Positions 1 through 10,868 of a stretch of 64,000 bases of DNA are shown here, piece after piece; within the stretch, counting starts at the first letter, position 1; every line of letters starts with the position of its first letter. Origin of the DNA: Microbacterium croceum (GTDB taxonomy: Bacteria > Actinomycetota > Actinomycetes > Actinomycetales > Microbacteriaceae); assembly GCF_023091245.1 (NCBI RefSeq), contig NZ_JAHWXN010000002.1:248001-312000 (forward strand), given 5' to 3'. The notes beneath the pieces were generated by a model. That model ran no database searches. It saw only the letters and a program-made list of their open reading frames with translations, and was not told where the DNA came from. Both the position numbers and the translations under genes were made by a program.

Positions 1-610
1 CTTGGAGCCCGGCGAGGTACAGCAGGGTGTTGTACCCGAACCAGCGCCACATGACCATCGAAGAGATCACGATCCACGAGCCCACCTGCGACGACATGAA
101 GTTCACCGCCGGCGCCCCGACGAGATCCAGGATCCAGTTGATGAGCCCGAAGTTCTTGTCGAAGATCTGGGCGAACACGAGCGCGGTCGCGGCGACCGAG
201 GTGATGTACGGGATGAGCAACGCCATCCGGAAGAAGTTCGCGAGCTTGAGTGTCGCGTGGTTGAGCAGATGGGCCAGGCCCAGGGCCAGCAGCAGCTGCG
301 GGATCGTGGAGATCAGGAAGATCCCGAAGGTGTTGACGAAGGCGTTCCAGAACCGTGCGTCCTGGAAGAGCCGCTCGAAGTTCGCCAGGCCCACGAAGGT
401 CTGCTCACCGATCGGATTCCAGTCGAAGAGAGCCACGTAGAAGGTGAACAGCAGGGGGAACAGGCCGAAGACGGCGAAGATGATGAAGAACGGGGCGACG
501 TAGAGATACGGGGCGAGACGCTCGGCGAACGGCTGCCTGATCTTCTGGGTGGGCGGCCGGTCGCGCCGGCGGATCTTCTGAACGGGGATGGCGGTCGCTG
601 TCGCGGTCAT
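1..610 (-). CDS. Sugar ABC transporter permease, MalF-like (partial)
   Basis: This is the inner-membrane permease subunit of a CUT1-type carbohydrate ABC importer, cut off by the left edge; 203 codons are present. Reading from ATG at 610, a cytoplasmic arginine-rich head is followed by a first membrane helix (PYLYVAPFFIIFAVFGLFPL), the usual 'FVGLANFERLF' segment of MalF/UgpA permeases, and further helices around residues 105-125 and 135-155. The conserved EAA loop would lie beyond the edge. It starts 69 bp after the binding-protein gene, so both should be co-transcribed; a second permease probably follows outside the window. The substrate cannot be read from the sequence. Confidence 0.9.
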   Translation of the reverse strand, partial: MTATATAIPVQKIRRRDRPPTQKIRQPFAERLAPYLYVAPFFIIFAVFGLFPLLFTFYVALFDWNPIGEQTFVGLANFERLFQDARFWNAFVNTFGIFLISTIPQLLLALGLAHLLNHATLKLANFFRMALLIPYITSVAATALVFAQIFDKNFGLINWILDLVGAPAVNFMSSQVGSWIVISSMVMWRWFGYNTLLYLAGLQ

Positions 611-679
611 GGTCCTGCCTCGGTCGGGATGGTCGGCCCACGCGCTGCGGCGCGGACCGACCATCGGGCGATTCGGTTC

Positions 680-1963
680 TCAGCCGCCGATCGCGGCTTT
701 GGCGCTGTCCAGCCCGGTCTGCCATGCGTCAGCCGGTTTGACGTTGCCCGCTTCCATGTCCACGAGCGCGTTCAGCAACGCGGCGCCGATCGCGCTGGTG
801 TCGGGACCGTTGTAGAACGAGCTGAACTCCAGCACAGAGTCACTCATGGTGGCGCCGATGGGAGAGTCGCCGAAGAAGGGGTCGGTGTAGCTGCGCACCT
901 CTTCGCTGTTGAGCGCCTCGTTCGCCGCCGGGAAGGTTCCGGTCGTCGAGAAGTGCTCGGTCTGCCCCTTCGGCGAGAGCATCGTCTCGATGTACTGCCA
1001 CGCCGCTTCCGGGTTGTCGGCGCGGGCGGGGATGGCGATGACGCTGCCACCCCAGTTGCCGCCGATGCCGGGGACCGACGCGATGCGCCACAGGCCCTCG
1101 GTGTCGGGAGCGTCCGTCTTGATGCCGGACAGCATCCACGAGGGAGCCGTGGTGACCGCGAATGCGCCGTTGGCCTTGCCCGGCGCCCAGCCCGATGACC
1201 ACGCGGGGATGCTGGCGCTGATGCCGGCGTCGTAGGTGCGCACCGCGACATCGAACGCCTCCTCGACCTCGGGGTTCTTGTCGTAGATCAGCTCACCGTC
1301 TGACGAGTAGTACTTCTCGCTCACCTGGTTGACGGTGGAGAAGAAGACGCTCGTCTCGACGTTGTCGACGAAGGGCTCCCCGGTCGCTGCCGTGTACTTC
1401 TCACCCATCTCGATGAACTTGTCCCACGTCGACCACATCTCGGCCACCTCGGCCGGGTCGGTGGGGAGACCGGCCGCCTCGAACAGATCGGCGCGGTATG
1501 CGAAGCTCAGACCGCCGACGTCCGTCGGGATCCCGATGATCGAGCCGTCCTCGGCCGTCGCTCCCCCGATCGCCCAGTCGAGGTAGTCGTCGCCGAGGTC
1601 ATCGCCGCCGAGCGTGCGCAGATCGACGAAGTTGCCCGCGTTCTCGACGAACTTCGGAAGGTCGTCATTCTGGATCATGACGAGGTCAGGGACGCGGCCG
1701 CCGGCGAGGGCCGCGGTCAGAGCGGTCGCCGTCTCGGTCGTGCTGCCGACCTCGCTCAGCTTGACCTTGGCGTCGGGGTTCTTCTCGAGGTACCGGTCGA
1801 CGGAGTCCTTCTGCCCGATGCCGGTGAAAGACCAGAACTCGAATTCGGCGTTCGGATCACCGGATCCGGACTCCGATCCTGATCCGCCGGATGAGCATCC
1901 GGAGATCAGCAGCGCGAAAGCGCCGATCGCTGCGATAGGCAGGGCCAATTTGCGACGGTTCAC
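680..1963 (-). CDS. Extracellular sugar-binding lipoprotein of ABC importer
   Basis: Solute-binding protein (427 aa) of the same CUT1 importer, anchored to the outer face of the membrane. The N-terminus has two arginines and a lysine, a hydrophobic stretch and a lipobox LISGC with the lipidated cysteine at residue 23, then a serine/glycine linker. The body has family-1 binding-protein features, for example a 'FEFWSFTG' start, 'VPDLVMIQNDDL' and a late 'NPEAAWQYIETMLSPKGQ' segment. Length is typical. It is the first gene of the minus-strand unit and is transcribed away from the LacI regulator, with the palindromic site at 2023-2038 just upstream. Confidence 0.93.
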   Translation of the reverse strand: MNRRKLALPIAAIGAFALLISGCSSGGSGSESGSGDPNAEFEFWSFTGIGQKDSVDRYLEKNPDAKVKLSEVGSTTETATALTAALAGGRVPDLVMIQNDDLPKFVENAGNFVDLRTLGGDDLGDDYLDWAIGGATAEDGSIIGIPTDVGGLSFAYRADLFEAAGLPTDPAEVAEMWSTWDKFIEMGEKYTAATGEPFVDNVETSVFFSTVNQVSEKYYSSDGELIYDKNPEVEEAFDVAVRTYDAGISASIPAWSSGWAPGKANGAFAVTTAPSWMLSGIKTDAPDTEGLWRIASVPGIGGNWGGSVIAIPARADNPEAAWQYIETMLSPKGQTEHFSTTGTFPAANEALNSEEVRSYTDPFFGDSPIGATMSDSVLEFSSFYNGPDTSAIGAALLNALVDMEAGNVKPADAWQTGLDSAKAAIGG

Positions 1964-2022
1964 AACAGCTCCTCTTCTTCGGGGACATGTGAGTGCAGAC
2001 GACTACGTGAGGGAGTGCGCCT

Positions 2023-2038
2023 GAGAGATCGATCTCTC
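2023..2038. promoter_or_regulatory. LacI-type operator, perfect 16-bp palindrome
   Basis: GAGAGATCGATCTCTC is a perfect palindrome with a central CG step, the usual form of a LacI/PurR-family operator. It lies about 60 bp upstream of the binding-protein start. A second, imperfect copy lies near 2160, in front of the regulator gene. Binding by the adjacent LacI protein is inferred. Confidence 0.7.
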
Positions 2039-2147
2039 GTTCGGGTCACAGTAACCGACATCATCCAGCAGGGCAACCCTGTAACGACGCATCGGCCGAT
2101 CCGACAAATTCGTCCCTCGGTCGAACATCCGTCGGTTTTCGTGCGAT

Positions 2148-2175
2148 GATCTCTACATCGAGAGATCGATCTTCG
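2148..2175. promoter_or_regulatory. Second LacI-type operator copy before the regulator gene
   Basis: The sequence from 2160, GAGAGATCGATCTTCG, matches the first 14 bases of the operator at 2023-2038 except for one position and then diverges. The same bases also form a gatctct/agagatc inverted repeat (2148-2154 with 2161-2167). It sits 31-46 bp before the regulator ATG at 2206, which suggests autoregulation and possibly looping between the two sites, about 137 bp apart. Confidence 0.55.
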
Positions 2176-2205
2176 ACTGACCACCGAACTTCCGCGGAGA
2201 GAGCC

Positions 2206-3207
2206 ATGGGCAGACCCACCGTCGTCGACGTCGCGCAGGCGGCGGGAGTGTCGCGCGCCACCGCCGCCCGCGTGCTGGCCGGCGCGACCAATGTCGACCC
2301 GGCGATGACCCAAGCCGTCGAACGAGAGGCTCAGCGCCTCGGCTACGAGACGAACTTCGCGGCCAGGGTGCTGCGTGGTGGCCGTGCCGGTGCCGTCGGG
2401 CTCGTGATCGCCTTCGAGGAGCTCGGCAGCCACAACGGAACCTTCTTCACCGCGGTGCTCAAGGGCGCCGCGAAGGGACTCGCCGCGGGAGAGGTGCAGC
2501 CCGTGCTGTTGCCCGCCGACCAGGAAGACCTCGATCGCATTCCGCGCTTCCTCCGCTCAGGCGCGCTCGACGGCGCGATCGTCATCTTGCAGCACGAGAT
2601 CACGCACCTCGTCGATCGGCTGGCCGAGTCCCCCGTGCCGATCGCCTGGGTCGGTCGCCCGCATGCCGATATCGGCCCCGATCCGATCGTGATCGACTCG
2701 GACAACTACGGCGGCGGCGTGCTCGCCGCCCGCGCCCTCGTGGAAGCGGGCCGCCGGTCCATCGGCATCATCACCGGACCGCTCGACCTCGAGCAGGCGA
2801 GGGACCGCACGCGCGGATGGACCGACGAGCTCGCCCGGCACGGCATCACGCCCGGTCCGATCGTGCACGGGGACTTCACGCTCGACAGCGGCACCGCGGC
2901 GATGGCACGGCTGCTGCAGCGCGCCCCCGATCTGGATGGCCTCTTCGCCTCCTCCGACCTCATGGCTGCGGGGGCGCTTCGGGTGCTTCAGGCGGCAGGA
3001 AGGCGCGTGCCGACCGATGTCTCCGTCGTCGGGTTCGATGACATCCTCATCGCCGGCACATCCGATCCACCGCTGACGACGGTCCGTCAGCCTCTGGAGG
3101 AGATGGGGAGAGCAGCCGCAGATACGCTGCTGGCGACGATTCGCGGTCTCCCCGCCGAGAAGGAGCAGTTGCTGCCGACCTCGTTGATCTCTCGTGAATC
3201 GCTCTGA
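2206..3207 (+). CDS. LacI-family transcriptional regulator
   Basis: DNA-binding regulator of 333 aa. The helix-turn-helix and hinge helix begin immediately (PTVVDVAQAAGVSRATAARVL, cut here to the first 21 residues after MGR), followed by a periplasmic-binding-protein-like sensor domain with 'GPLDLEQARDRTRGW' and the late 'DVSVVGFDDILIAGTSDPPL' signature. I chose ATG 2206 over the upstream ATG 2146 because LacI proteins start only a few residues before the HTH, and GGAGAGAG precedes this ATG. It probably represses the divergent sugar importer and the hydrolase whose start overlaps its own 3' end. The inducer is unknown. Confidence 0.93.
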   Translation: MGRPTVVDVAQAAGVSRATAARVLAGATNVDPAMTQAVEREAQRLGYETNFAARVLRGGRAGAVGLVIAFEELGSHNGTFFTAVLKGAAKGLAAGEVQPVLLPADQEDLDRIPRFLRSGALDGAIVILQHEITHLVDRLAESPVPIAWVGRPHADIGPDPIVIDSDNYGGGVLAARALVEAGRRSIGIITGPLDLEQARDRTRGWTDELARHGITPGPIVHGDFTLDSGTAAMARLLQRAPDLDGLFASSDLMAAGALRVLQAAGRRVPTDVSVVGFDDILIAGTSDPPLTTVRQPLEEMGRAAADTLLATIRGLPAEKEQLLPTSLISRESL

Positions 3208-4117
3208 GCCCTCGACAACACCTCCCCGCCGCAAGGCGCTGATCAGCACGGATGCGGCGAATGAGGCGGACGATCAGTTCGCCGTCGCTCATGCACTGCT
3301 CTCCCCCGTGCTAGAAGTGCGTGGTCTGCTTCCGGCCCACTTCGGCCGGAACGGGAGCAGAGCGGCATCGCGTGCGGAGGTCGATCGGCTCTGCGATCTG
3401 ATGAGCGTCGGCGACAGCATCGCGATCGCCGATGGTGCCGACGGCGCGCTGCCGGATACGCAGACGCCTCGATCGTCTGCGGCGTCGCAGCTCATCATCG
3501 ACGAGGCGCACTCCGATGAGCGGCGGCTGTGCATCGCCGTGCTCGGCCCCCTCACCGACGTGGCATCCGCTCTGTTGGAGGATCCGTCGCTCGTCGCGAC
3601 CGACCCGCTCGTGGTGTGGGTCGGCGGGCCTCCCTATGAAGGGCTGGCGGGATACTCGCCGGAGTTCAACCTCGTGAACGACGTGCCGGCCGCTGAAGTC
3701 GTGCTCGCCTCAGGCGTCGAGGTCTGGCAGATCCCGATGCCGGTCTACACGATGGTCGGCGTCGGTCACGCCGAGCTCCGCGAACGCCTCTCCGGCACCA
3801 GCGCTCTCGGCGACTACCTGGTGGACCAGCTGATCGAGTTCAACGAGACGGTCAGCTACGGGCCGCTCGACTTCCGCTCTCTCGGCGACAGCCCCGCCAT
3901 CGGTGCGCTCCTCAATCCGCTCGGCGCGCGCTGGAGTCTGCGTCCGCCGCCACGGTTCACCGCCGATGCGCAGATCGATGGCGTCCTCGATGAGCACCGG
4001 CGCATCCGCGTCTGCGAAGGGGTCGATACCCGCTGGCTGATCGAGGACATGTTCGCGAAGCTCCGGGCGTGGGGCGACGCCGAATCGTCGCTCACGCTCG
4101 ATGGCTCGCGCCTCTGA
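3194..4117 (+). CDS. Nucleoside hydrolase-like protein
   Basis: Probable N-glycoside hydrolase of the inosine-uridine-preferring nucleoside hydrolase fold (307 aa). Residues 17-30 read ISTDAANEADDQFA, a variant of the calcium-binding Asp cluster DTDPGxDD in which Pro-Gly is replaced by Ala-Asn-Glu. Later come 'VLGPLTDVASAL' and 'VWVGG', positions conserved in the family; 'YSPEFNLVNDVPAAEVVLAS' matches the usual 'EFN..nDP.AA..v' motif. The GTG start lies inside the LacI gene (14-bp overlap), so translation is coupled. A nucleoside or a nucleoside-like sugar compound may be the inducer or substrate, but this is inference. Confidence 0.8.
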   Translation: MNRSEPSTTPPRRKALISTDAANEADDQFAVAHALLSPVLEVRGLLPAHFGRNGSRAASRAEVDRLCDLMSVGDSIAIADGADGALPDTQTPRSSAASQLIIDEAHSDERRLCIAVLGPLTDVASALLEDPSLVATDPLVVWVGGPPYEGLAGYSPEFNLVNDVPAAEVVLASGVEVWQIPMPVYTMVGVGHAELRERLSGTSALGDYLVDQLIEFNETVSYGPLDFRSLGDSPAIGALLNPLGARWSLRPPPRFTADAQIDGVLDEHRRIRVCEGVDTRWLIEDMFAKLRAWGDAESSLTLDGSRL

Positions 4118-4125
4118 CCAGCCCG

Positions 4126-4248
4126 CTACGGGCGTCTCCCCTTGTCTGCGCGGCGCCTGTTCGAACCGATGACGGCTGTCACGACCGTCACCAGGATCAT
4201 CACCGTCGAAACGCCCAACAGGGTGAGGGCGAAGGGTATCCCGTTCAC
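4126..4248 (-). CDS. Possible 40-aa single-span membrane protein
   Basis: From GTG 4248 the reading frame gives 40 residues: a short head, one hydrophobic helix (PFALTLLGVSTVMILVTVVT) and a basic tail ending NRRRADKGRRP, consistent with an N-out/C-in small membrane protein. The frame stays open upstream to 4380, but that part looks non-coding. I do not recognise the product, and no strong ribosome-binding site is visible. It is convergent with the hydrolase gene, whose stop is 9 bp away. Confidence 0.35.
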   Translation of the reverse strand: MNGIPFALTLLGVSTVMILVTVVTAVIGSNRRRADKGRRP

Positions 4249-4376
4249 GCTTTCGGTCCTCCGAGTCCGGCGCCGACCCCGAAAGTGGGGACAGCATCCC
4301 TTGGTGAGACGCGGCACGCCCCGATTCATCACGCGAAACAGCGATCGACCTGCGCATCTCGGACGGGAGCACACAA
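4249..4376. other. Intergenic stretch, no gene seen
   Basis: The region between 4118 and 4468 holds only the possible small membrane protein (4126-4248), this 128-bp stretch where I see no convincing gene, and the nrd terminator at 4377-4424. Confidence 0.5.
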
Positions 4377-4424
4377 GCAAGCCCCCTGTCCGCAGCTCAC
4401 GTGAGCTACCGGCAGGGGGCTTGC
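4377..4424 (-). terminator. Terminator of the nrdHIEF operon
   Basis: A 12-bp perfect stem, GCAAGCCCCCTG (4377-4388) with CAGGGGGCTTGC (4413-4424), encloses a second palindrome, AGCTCACGTGAGCT. It lies 45 bp past the nrdF stop codon. A uridine tract is weak, as is common in GC-rich actinobacteria. Confidence 0.75.
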
Positions 4425-4468
4425 GTTCGGGATTATGACCGAACCAGGTTCGCTCTTGATCAGGACGG

Positions 4469-7655
<3,187 letters not shown>

Positions 7656-8107
7656 TGTCGCTCCAATCCGTCGCTCACGCGATCAACGTCGTCTTGTGTG
7701 CCGAAGATTTCGAGCCGGTACAAGTGAGGCACGTGACACTTGCGGCTGATGATGTCGCCGGCGAGACAGAAGGAATCGCCGAAGTTGGTATTTCCCGCAG
7801 AGATGACGCCGCGGATGTGCTGCCGGTTGCGCTCGTCGTTGAGGAACCGGATCACCTGCTTGGGCACGGCCCCTCGTTCGACGCCGCGCCCTTCACCTCC
7901 GCCATAGGTGGGGGTGACCAGCACGAAGGGCTCGTCGATGACGAGGTCTTCCTCCTGCCGGCGGAGAGGGATGCGTCGGGCCGGAAGCCCGAGCTTCTCG
8001 ACGAAACGTGCGGTGTTACCCGACGCGCTCGAGAAGTAGACCAGGAGCGGCGCGGCGGTCGCGACTAGGTGCATGACTCACCCCGGTTCCTGAGCGACGC
8101 CGAAGGG

Positions 8108-8341
8108 TCACGCCAGGCGCGTGGCGAGCTCGGCGATCTTGTCGGGACGGAAGCCCGACCAGTGGTCCTCGTCGGTCACGACGACGGGCGCCTGCATGTA
8201 GCCGAGCGCCTTGACCTGCTCCAGCGCCGTCGGGTCCTCCGACAGGTCGTGGATCTCGTACTCGATGCCCTTGGCATCCAGCGCACGGTAGGTGGCGTTG
8301 CACTGCACGCAGGACGGCTTGGTGTAGACCGTGATCGACAT
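8108..8341 (-). CDS. nrdH: Glutaredoxin-like NrdH redoxin
   Basis: Small electron donor (77 aa) for the class Ib reductase. The redox motif is C-V-Q-C at residues 11-14 (KPSCVQCNATYRALD), and 'GYMQAPVVV' and 'WSGFRPDKI' are conserved NrdH positions that make it thioredoxin-reductase dependent. I chose ATG 8341 because the family begins with 'xITVYTKP'; a longer frame to 8662 would run through the promoter region. It is the first gene of the operon. Confidence 0.96.
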   Translation of the reverse strand: MSITVYTKPSCVQCNATYRALDAKGIEYEIHDLSEDPTALEQVKALGYMQAPVVVTDEDHWSGFRPDKIAELATRLA

Positions 8342-8393
8342 CTGAAACCCCTCAAATCTCTGGTTGCTCCGGCAGACCCCCGCCGGGACTTCA

Positions 8394-8442
8394 ATACTAC
8401 ATATAGGGACGGACATTACGGGCGACCACAAGGGGTAGTAGT
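8394..8442 (-). promoter_or_regulatory. Tandem NrdR-box-like sites upstream of nrdH
   Basis: Read on the minus strand, 8409-8394 is GTCCCTATATGTAGTA, close to the NrdR box (consensus about ACACTATATnTwGTGT), and 8442-8425 is ACTACTACCCCTTGTGGT, a weaker match. Their centres are about 32 bp apart, the three-turn spacing typical of NrdR pairs. They lie 53-100 bp before the nrdH start. The repressor gene nrdR is not in the window. Confidence 0.6.
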
Positions 8443-8709
8443 TACATCCGTGTAGTTTTCCACCGCTCTCCCCTGGTACAACACAGGTTCTCCACCGTTT
8501 CTTCCACAGGCCGAGACCGGTCCGAAGGGCATCCGAACCGCGAGAAATCGCGGCTGGGAAGCGCCTGTGAGCGATCTGTCCACAGGTGGGACCGTAAGCG
8601 GGGGTTCCGACATTCCGAGACCTGTGGAAACTGCCGTTCGGCGTGTCGTCGGCGTGTCGCATCCGTACCCGCTTCGACGCTCCGCACCGGGTGCCGGTAC
8701 CGTTGTGAG
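8443..8709. other. Intergenic region with DnaA-box-like motifs
   Basis: No gene is supported here. The stretch carries three TCCACAG-type motifs: CTTCCACAGG (8501-8510), CTGTCCACAG (8576-8585) and, on the other strand, CCTGTGGAAA (8621-8630). These resemble actinobacterial DnaA boxes (TTGTCCACA). It also holds the divergent promoters of nrdH and the MFS gene, which I cannot place precisely. Confidence 0.4.
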
Positions 8710-9918
8710 GTGGCGGGATATCGGGACCTTCTTCGCACGCCCGGGGTGGCGCGCATGATCGCAGCTCAGCTGACCGCGCGTTTCCCCAACGGCATGTCTT
8801 CGCTCGCGATCCTGCTGCATGTCGAACAGCAGACGGGGTCGTACGGAGCCGCCGGTCTCGTGCTCGCAGCGACCAGCGTCGGCCAGGCTGTCGCCGGCCC
8901 CATCACCAGCCGCTGGATGGGCGCGTGGGGCATGCGCCGCGTGCTCACCCTCACCCTGACCGTCTGTGTGGTCGCAGTGCTGGGACTCGCTCTGCTCCCG
9001 CTGAACCTGCCGGGCTACATGGTGCTGGGGATGGTGGCCGGCCTCTCCACTCCGCCGATCCAGGCCGCCGTGCGCACGATCTACCCGAAGCTCGTGAACT
9101 CCTCGCAGCTCACCCCGCTCTTCTCCCTCGACGCCTCGTTGCAGGAGATCATCTGGATCCTGGCTCCCGTGGTCATCACGCTCGTGTCGACGCAGATCGG
9201 CACCACCGAGGGCCTGCTTCTCGTCGCGATCATCCTGGTGGCCGGAGGCGCGTGGTTCATCCTCTCCCCCGAGGTCGGTCGCGTGCGGATCCCCCGCAGC
9301 CGGAACGCCCTGGGAAAGGTCGTCCTGAAGCCGCCGGTCATGCTCGCCACGGTCATCGGCTTCCTCCTGATCGGCGCGTGCGCGGCCGTCGAGGTCGGCG
9401 TCGTGGCGACGTTCGAGCACGGCAGCCTGGCCGCGGGGCTCGTCCTCGCCGTCTTCTCGGTCGGCAGTCTCGCCGGGGGCCTGGCCTTCGGCCATATCCC
9501 CATCGGACCGTGGGCCATGGCACGGCGTCTGCTGATCGTCACGATCGGCCTCGGCCTCACGATGGTCATGCTCAACGTGTTCTGGCTCGGCGGCACCCTG
9601 ATCCTCGCCGGCATCGGCATCGCCCCGGCCCTCGCCGTGCTGTTCGCGATCACCTCGGCGAGTGTGAAGTTCAGCGAGACCGCAGAGGCCTTCGGATGGG
9701 CCGGTACCGGCCAGCTCATCGGCGCCGCAGCCGGGTCCGCGGTGGCGGGCTTCCTCGTCGACGTGAGCGACTGGCGTGGCGCCTACTTCGCCGCGACGCT
9801 GTTCGCCGCGGCCGGCCTGGTCGTCTCGATCGTGTTCGTCCGTTCCTTCCCCGATCTGCGTCACCGCGACGCGAGCCCTCACCCCGATACCGAACCGCTG
9901 GCGGTCACCCCCTCATGA
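8710..9918 (+). CDS. MFS transporter
   Basis: Twelve-helix major facilitator superfamily protein (402 aa) of unknown substrate. The first half has 'LTARFPNGMSSLAILLHVEQQTGSYGAAG', with the usual small-residue-rich helices, and a degenerate motif A around 'GPITSRWMGAWGMRRVL'. The start is GTG 8710. Its stop overlaps the start of the sugar kinase by ATGA, so the two are translationally coupled; a sugar or sugar-acid substrate is possible but not shown. Confidence 0.85.
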   Translation: MAGYRDLLRTPGVARMIAAQLTARFPNGMSSLAILLHVEQQTGSYGAAGLVLAATSVGQAVAGPITSRWMGAWGMRRVLTLTLTVCVVAVLGLALLPLNLPGYMVLGMVAGLSTPPIQAAVRTIYPKLVNSSQLTPLFSLDASLQEIIWILAPVVITLVSTQIGTTEGLLLVAIILVAGGAWFILSPEVGRVRIPRSRNALGKVVLKPPVMLATVIGFLLIGACAAVEVGVVATFEHGSLAAGLVLAVFSVGSLAGGLAFGHIPIGPWAMARRLLIVTIGLGLTMVMLNVFWLGGTLILAGIGIAPALAVLFAITSASVKFSETAEAFGWAGTGQLIGAAAGSAVAGFLVDVSDWRGAYFAATLFAAAGLVVSIVFVRSFPDLRHRDASPHPDTEPLAVTPS

Positions 9919-10826
9919 GCTCCTTCTCCTCTCTGACGTCCGCGCCCGAGATCGTCTGCGTCGGCGAGACCATGGCGTTGATCACGCCGACGGATGCGGG
10001 CCTCGCCGAGGCCGGGCACGCGACGATCGGGCTCGCCGGGGCGGAGTCCAACGTGGCGGCGGGCGTCGCCGCCACCGGCCACCGCGTCGCTTGGGCATCC
10101 CGCCTGGGCGCCGACCCGCTCGGCGACCGCATCGTGTCGGACCTCGCGCGTCGCGGCGTGGAGCTGTGGGTCGAGCGCGCCGCGGACGCACCCACCGGCG
10201 TCATGTTCAAGGATCCGGGCGTCGAATCCTCCGCCGTGTACTACTACCGCCGCGGATCGTCCGCCGCGCACATGGGGCCGGGCTTCCTGACACCCGAGCG
10301 GCTGGACGGTGTGCGCATCGTGCACACCACCGGCATCACACCCGCGCTCTCGCCCTCGACTCGGGAGATGGTCGACCGCCTCTTCACCGATGCCCGCACC
10401 GCCGGCGCGCTCGTGTCATTCGACGTGAACGACCGGCGGCCGCTCTGGAGTCGCGAGGAGGCCGCCGAGACCCTCGCCCGCCTGGCCGACGCCGCCGACA
10501 TCGCCTTCGTCGGCCGCGACGAGGCCGAACGCATCTGGGGCACCGTGACTCCGGCCGAGATCCGCGCCTTCCTCCCCCGTTGTCCGCTGCTGATCGTCAA
10601 GGACGGCGATGTCGGGGCGACCGCCTTCGACGGCGACGCCGATCCGGTGTTCGTGCCGGCCCCCGTGGTCGACGTGGTCGAGCCGGTCGGGGCAGGCGAC
10701 GCGTTCGCCTCCGGCTTCCTGGTCGCCACCCTCGACGGCGCATCGCTCGACGCACGCCTGTCGGCAGGGCATGCCGCCGCCGAGCGCGTACTGACGATCG
10801 CGGCCGATCTCCCGCCACTCGACTGA
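9915..10826 (+). CDS. PfkB-family carbohydrate kinase (KdgK-like)
   Basis: ATP-dependent sugar kinase of the ribokinase/PfkB family (303 aa). The N-terminal signature is in 'GLAGAESNVAAGVAATGHRVAWASRLGADPLGDRIV', the active-site block is 'EPVGAGDAFASGFL' with the catalytic aspartate in GAGD, and 'VYYYRRGSSAAHM' resembles 2-keto-3-deoxygluconate kinases. Start ATG 9915 overlaps the MFS stop (ATGA). A role in uronate or aldonate catabolism is plausible, but other PfkB substrates cannot be excluded. Confidence 0.88.
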   Translation: MSSFSSLTSAPEIVCVGETMALITPTDAGLAEAGHATIGLAGAESNVAAGVAATGHRVAWASRLGADPLGDRIVSDLARRGVELWVERAADAPTGVMFKDPGVESSAVYYYRRGSSAAHMGPGFLTPERLDGVRIVHTTGITPALSPSTREMVDRLFTDARTAGALVSFDVNDRRPLWSREEAAETLARLADAADIAFVGRDEAERIWGTVTPAEIRAFLPRCPLLIVKDGDVGATAFDGDADPVFVPAPVVDVVEPVGAGDAFASGFLVATLDGASLDARLSAGHAAAERVLTIAADLPPLD

Positions 10827-10868
10827 TCGCACTGAGCCCACCTCACCGGCCGGTCGTAGGCTGTGAGC

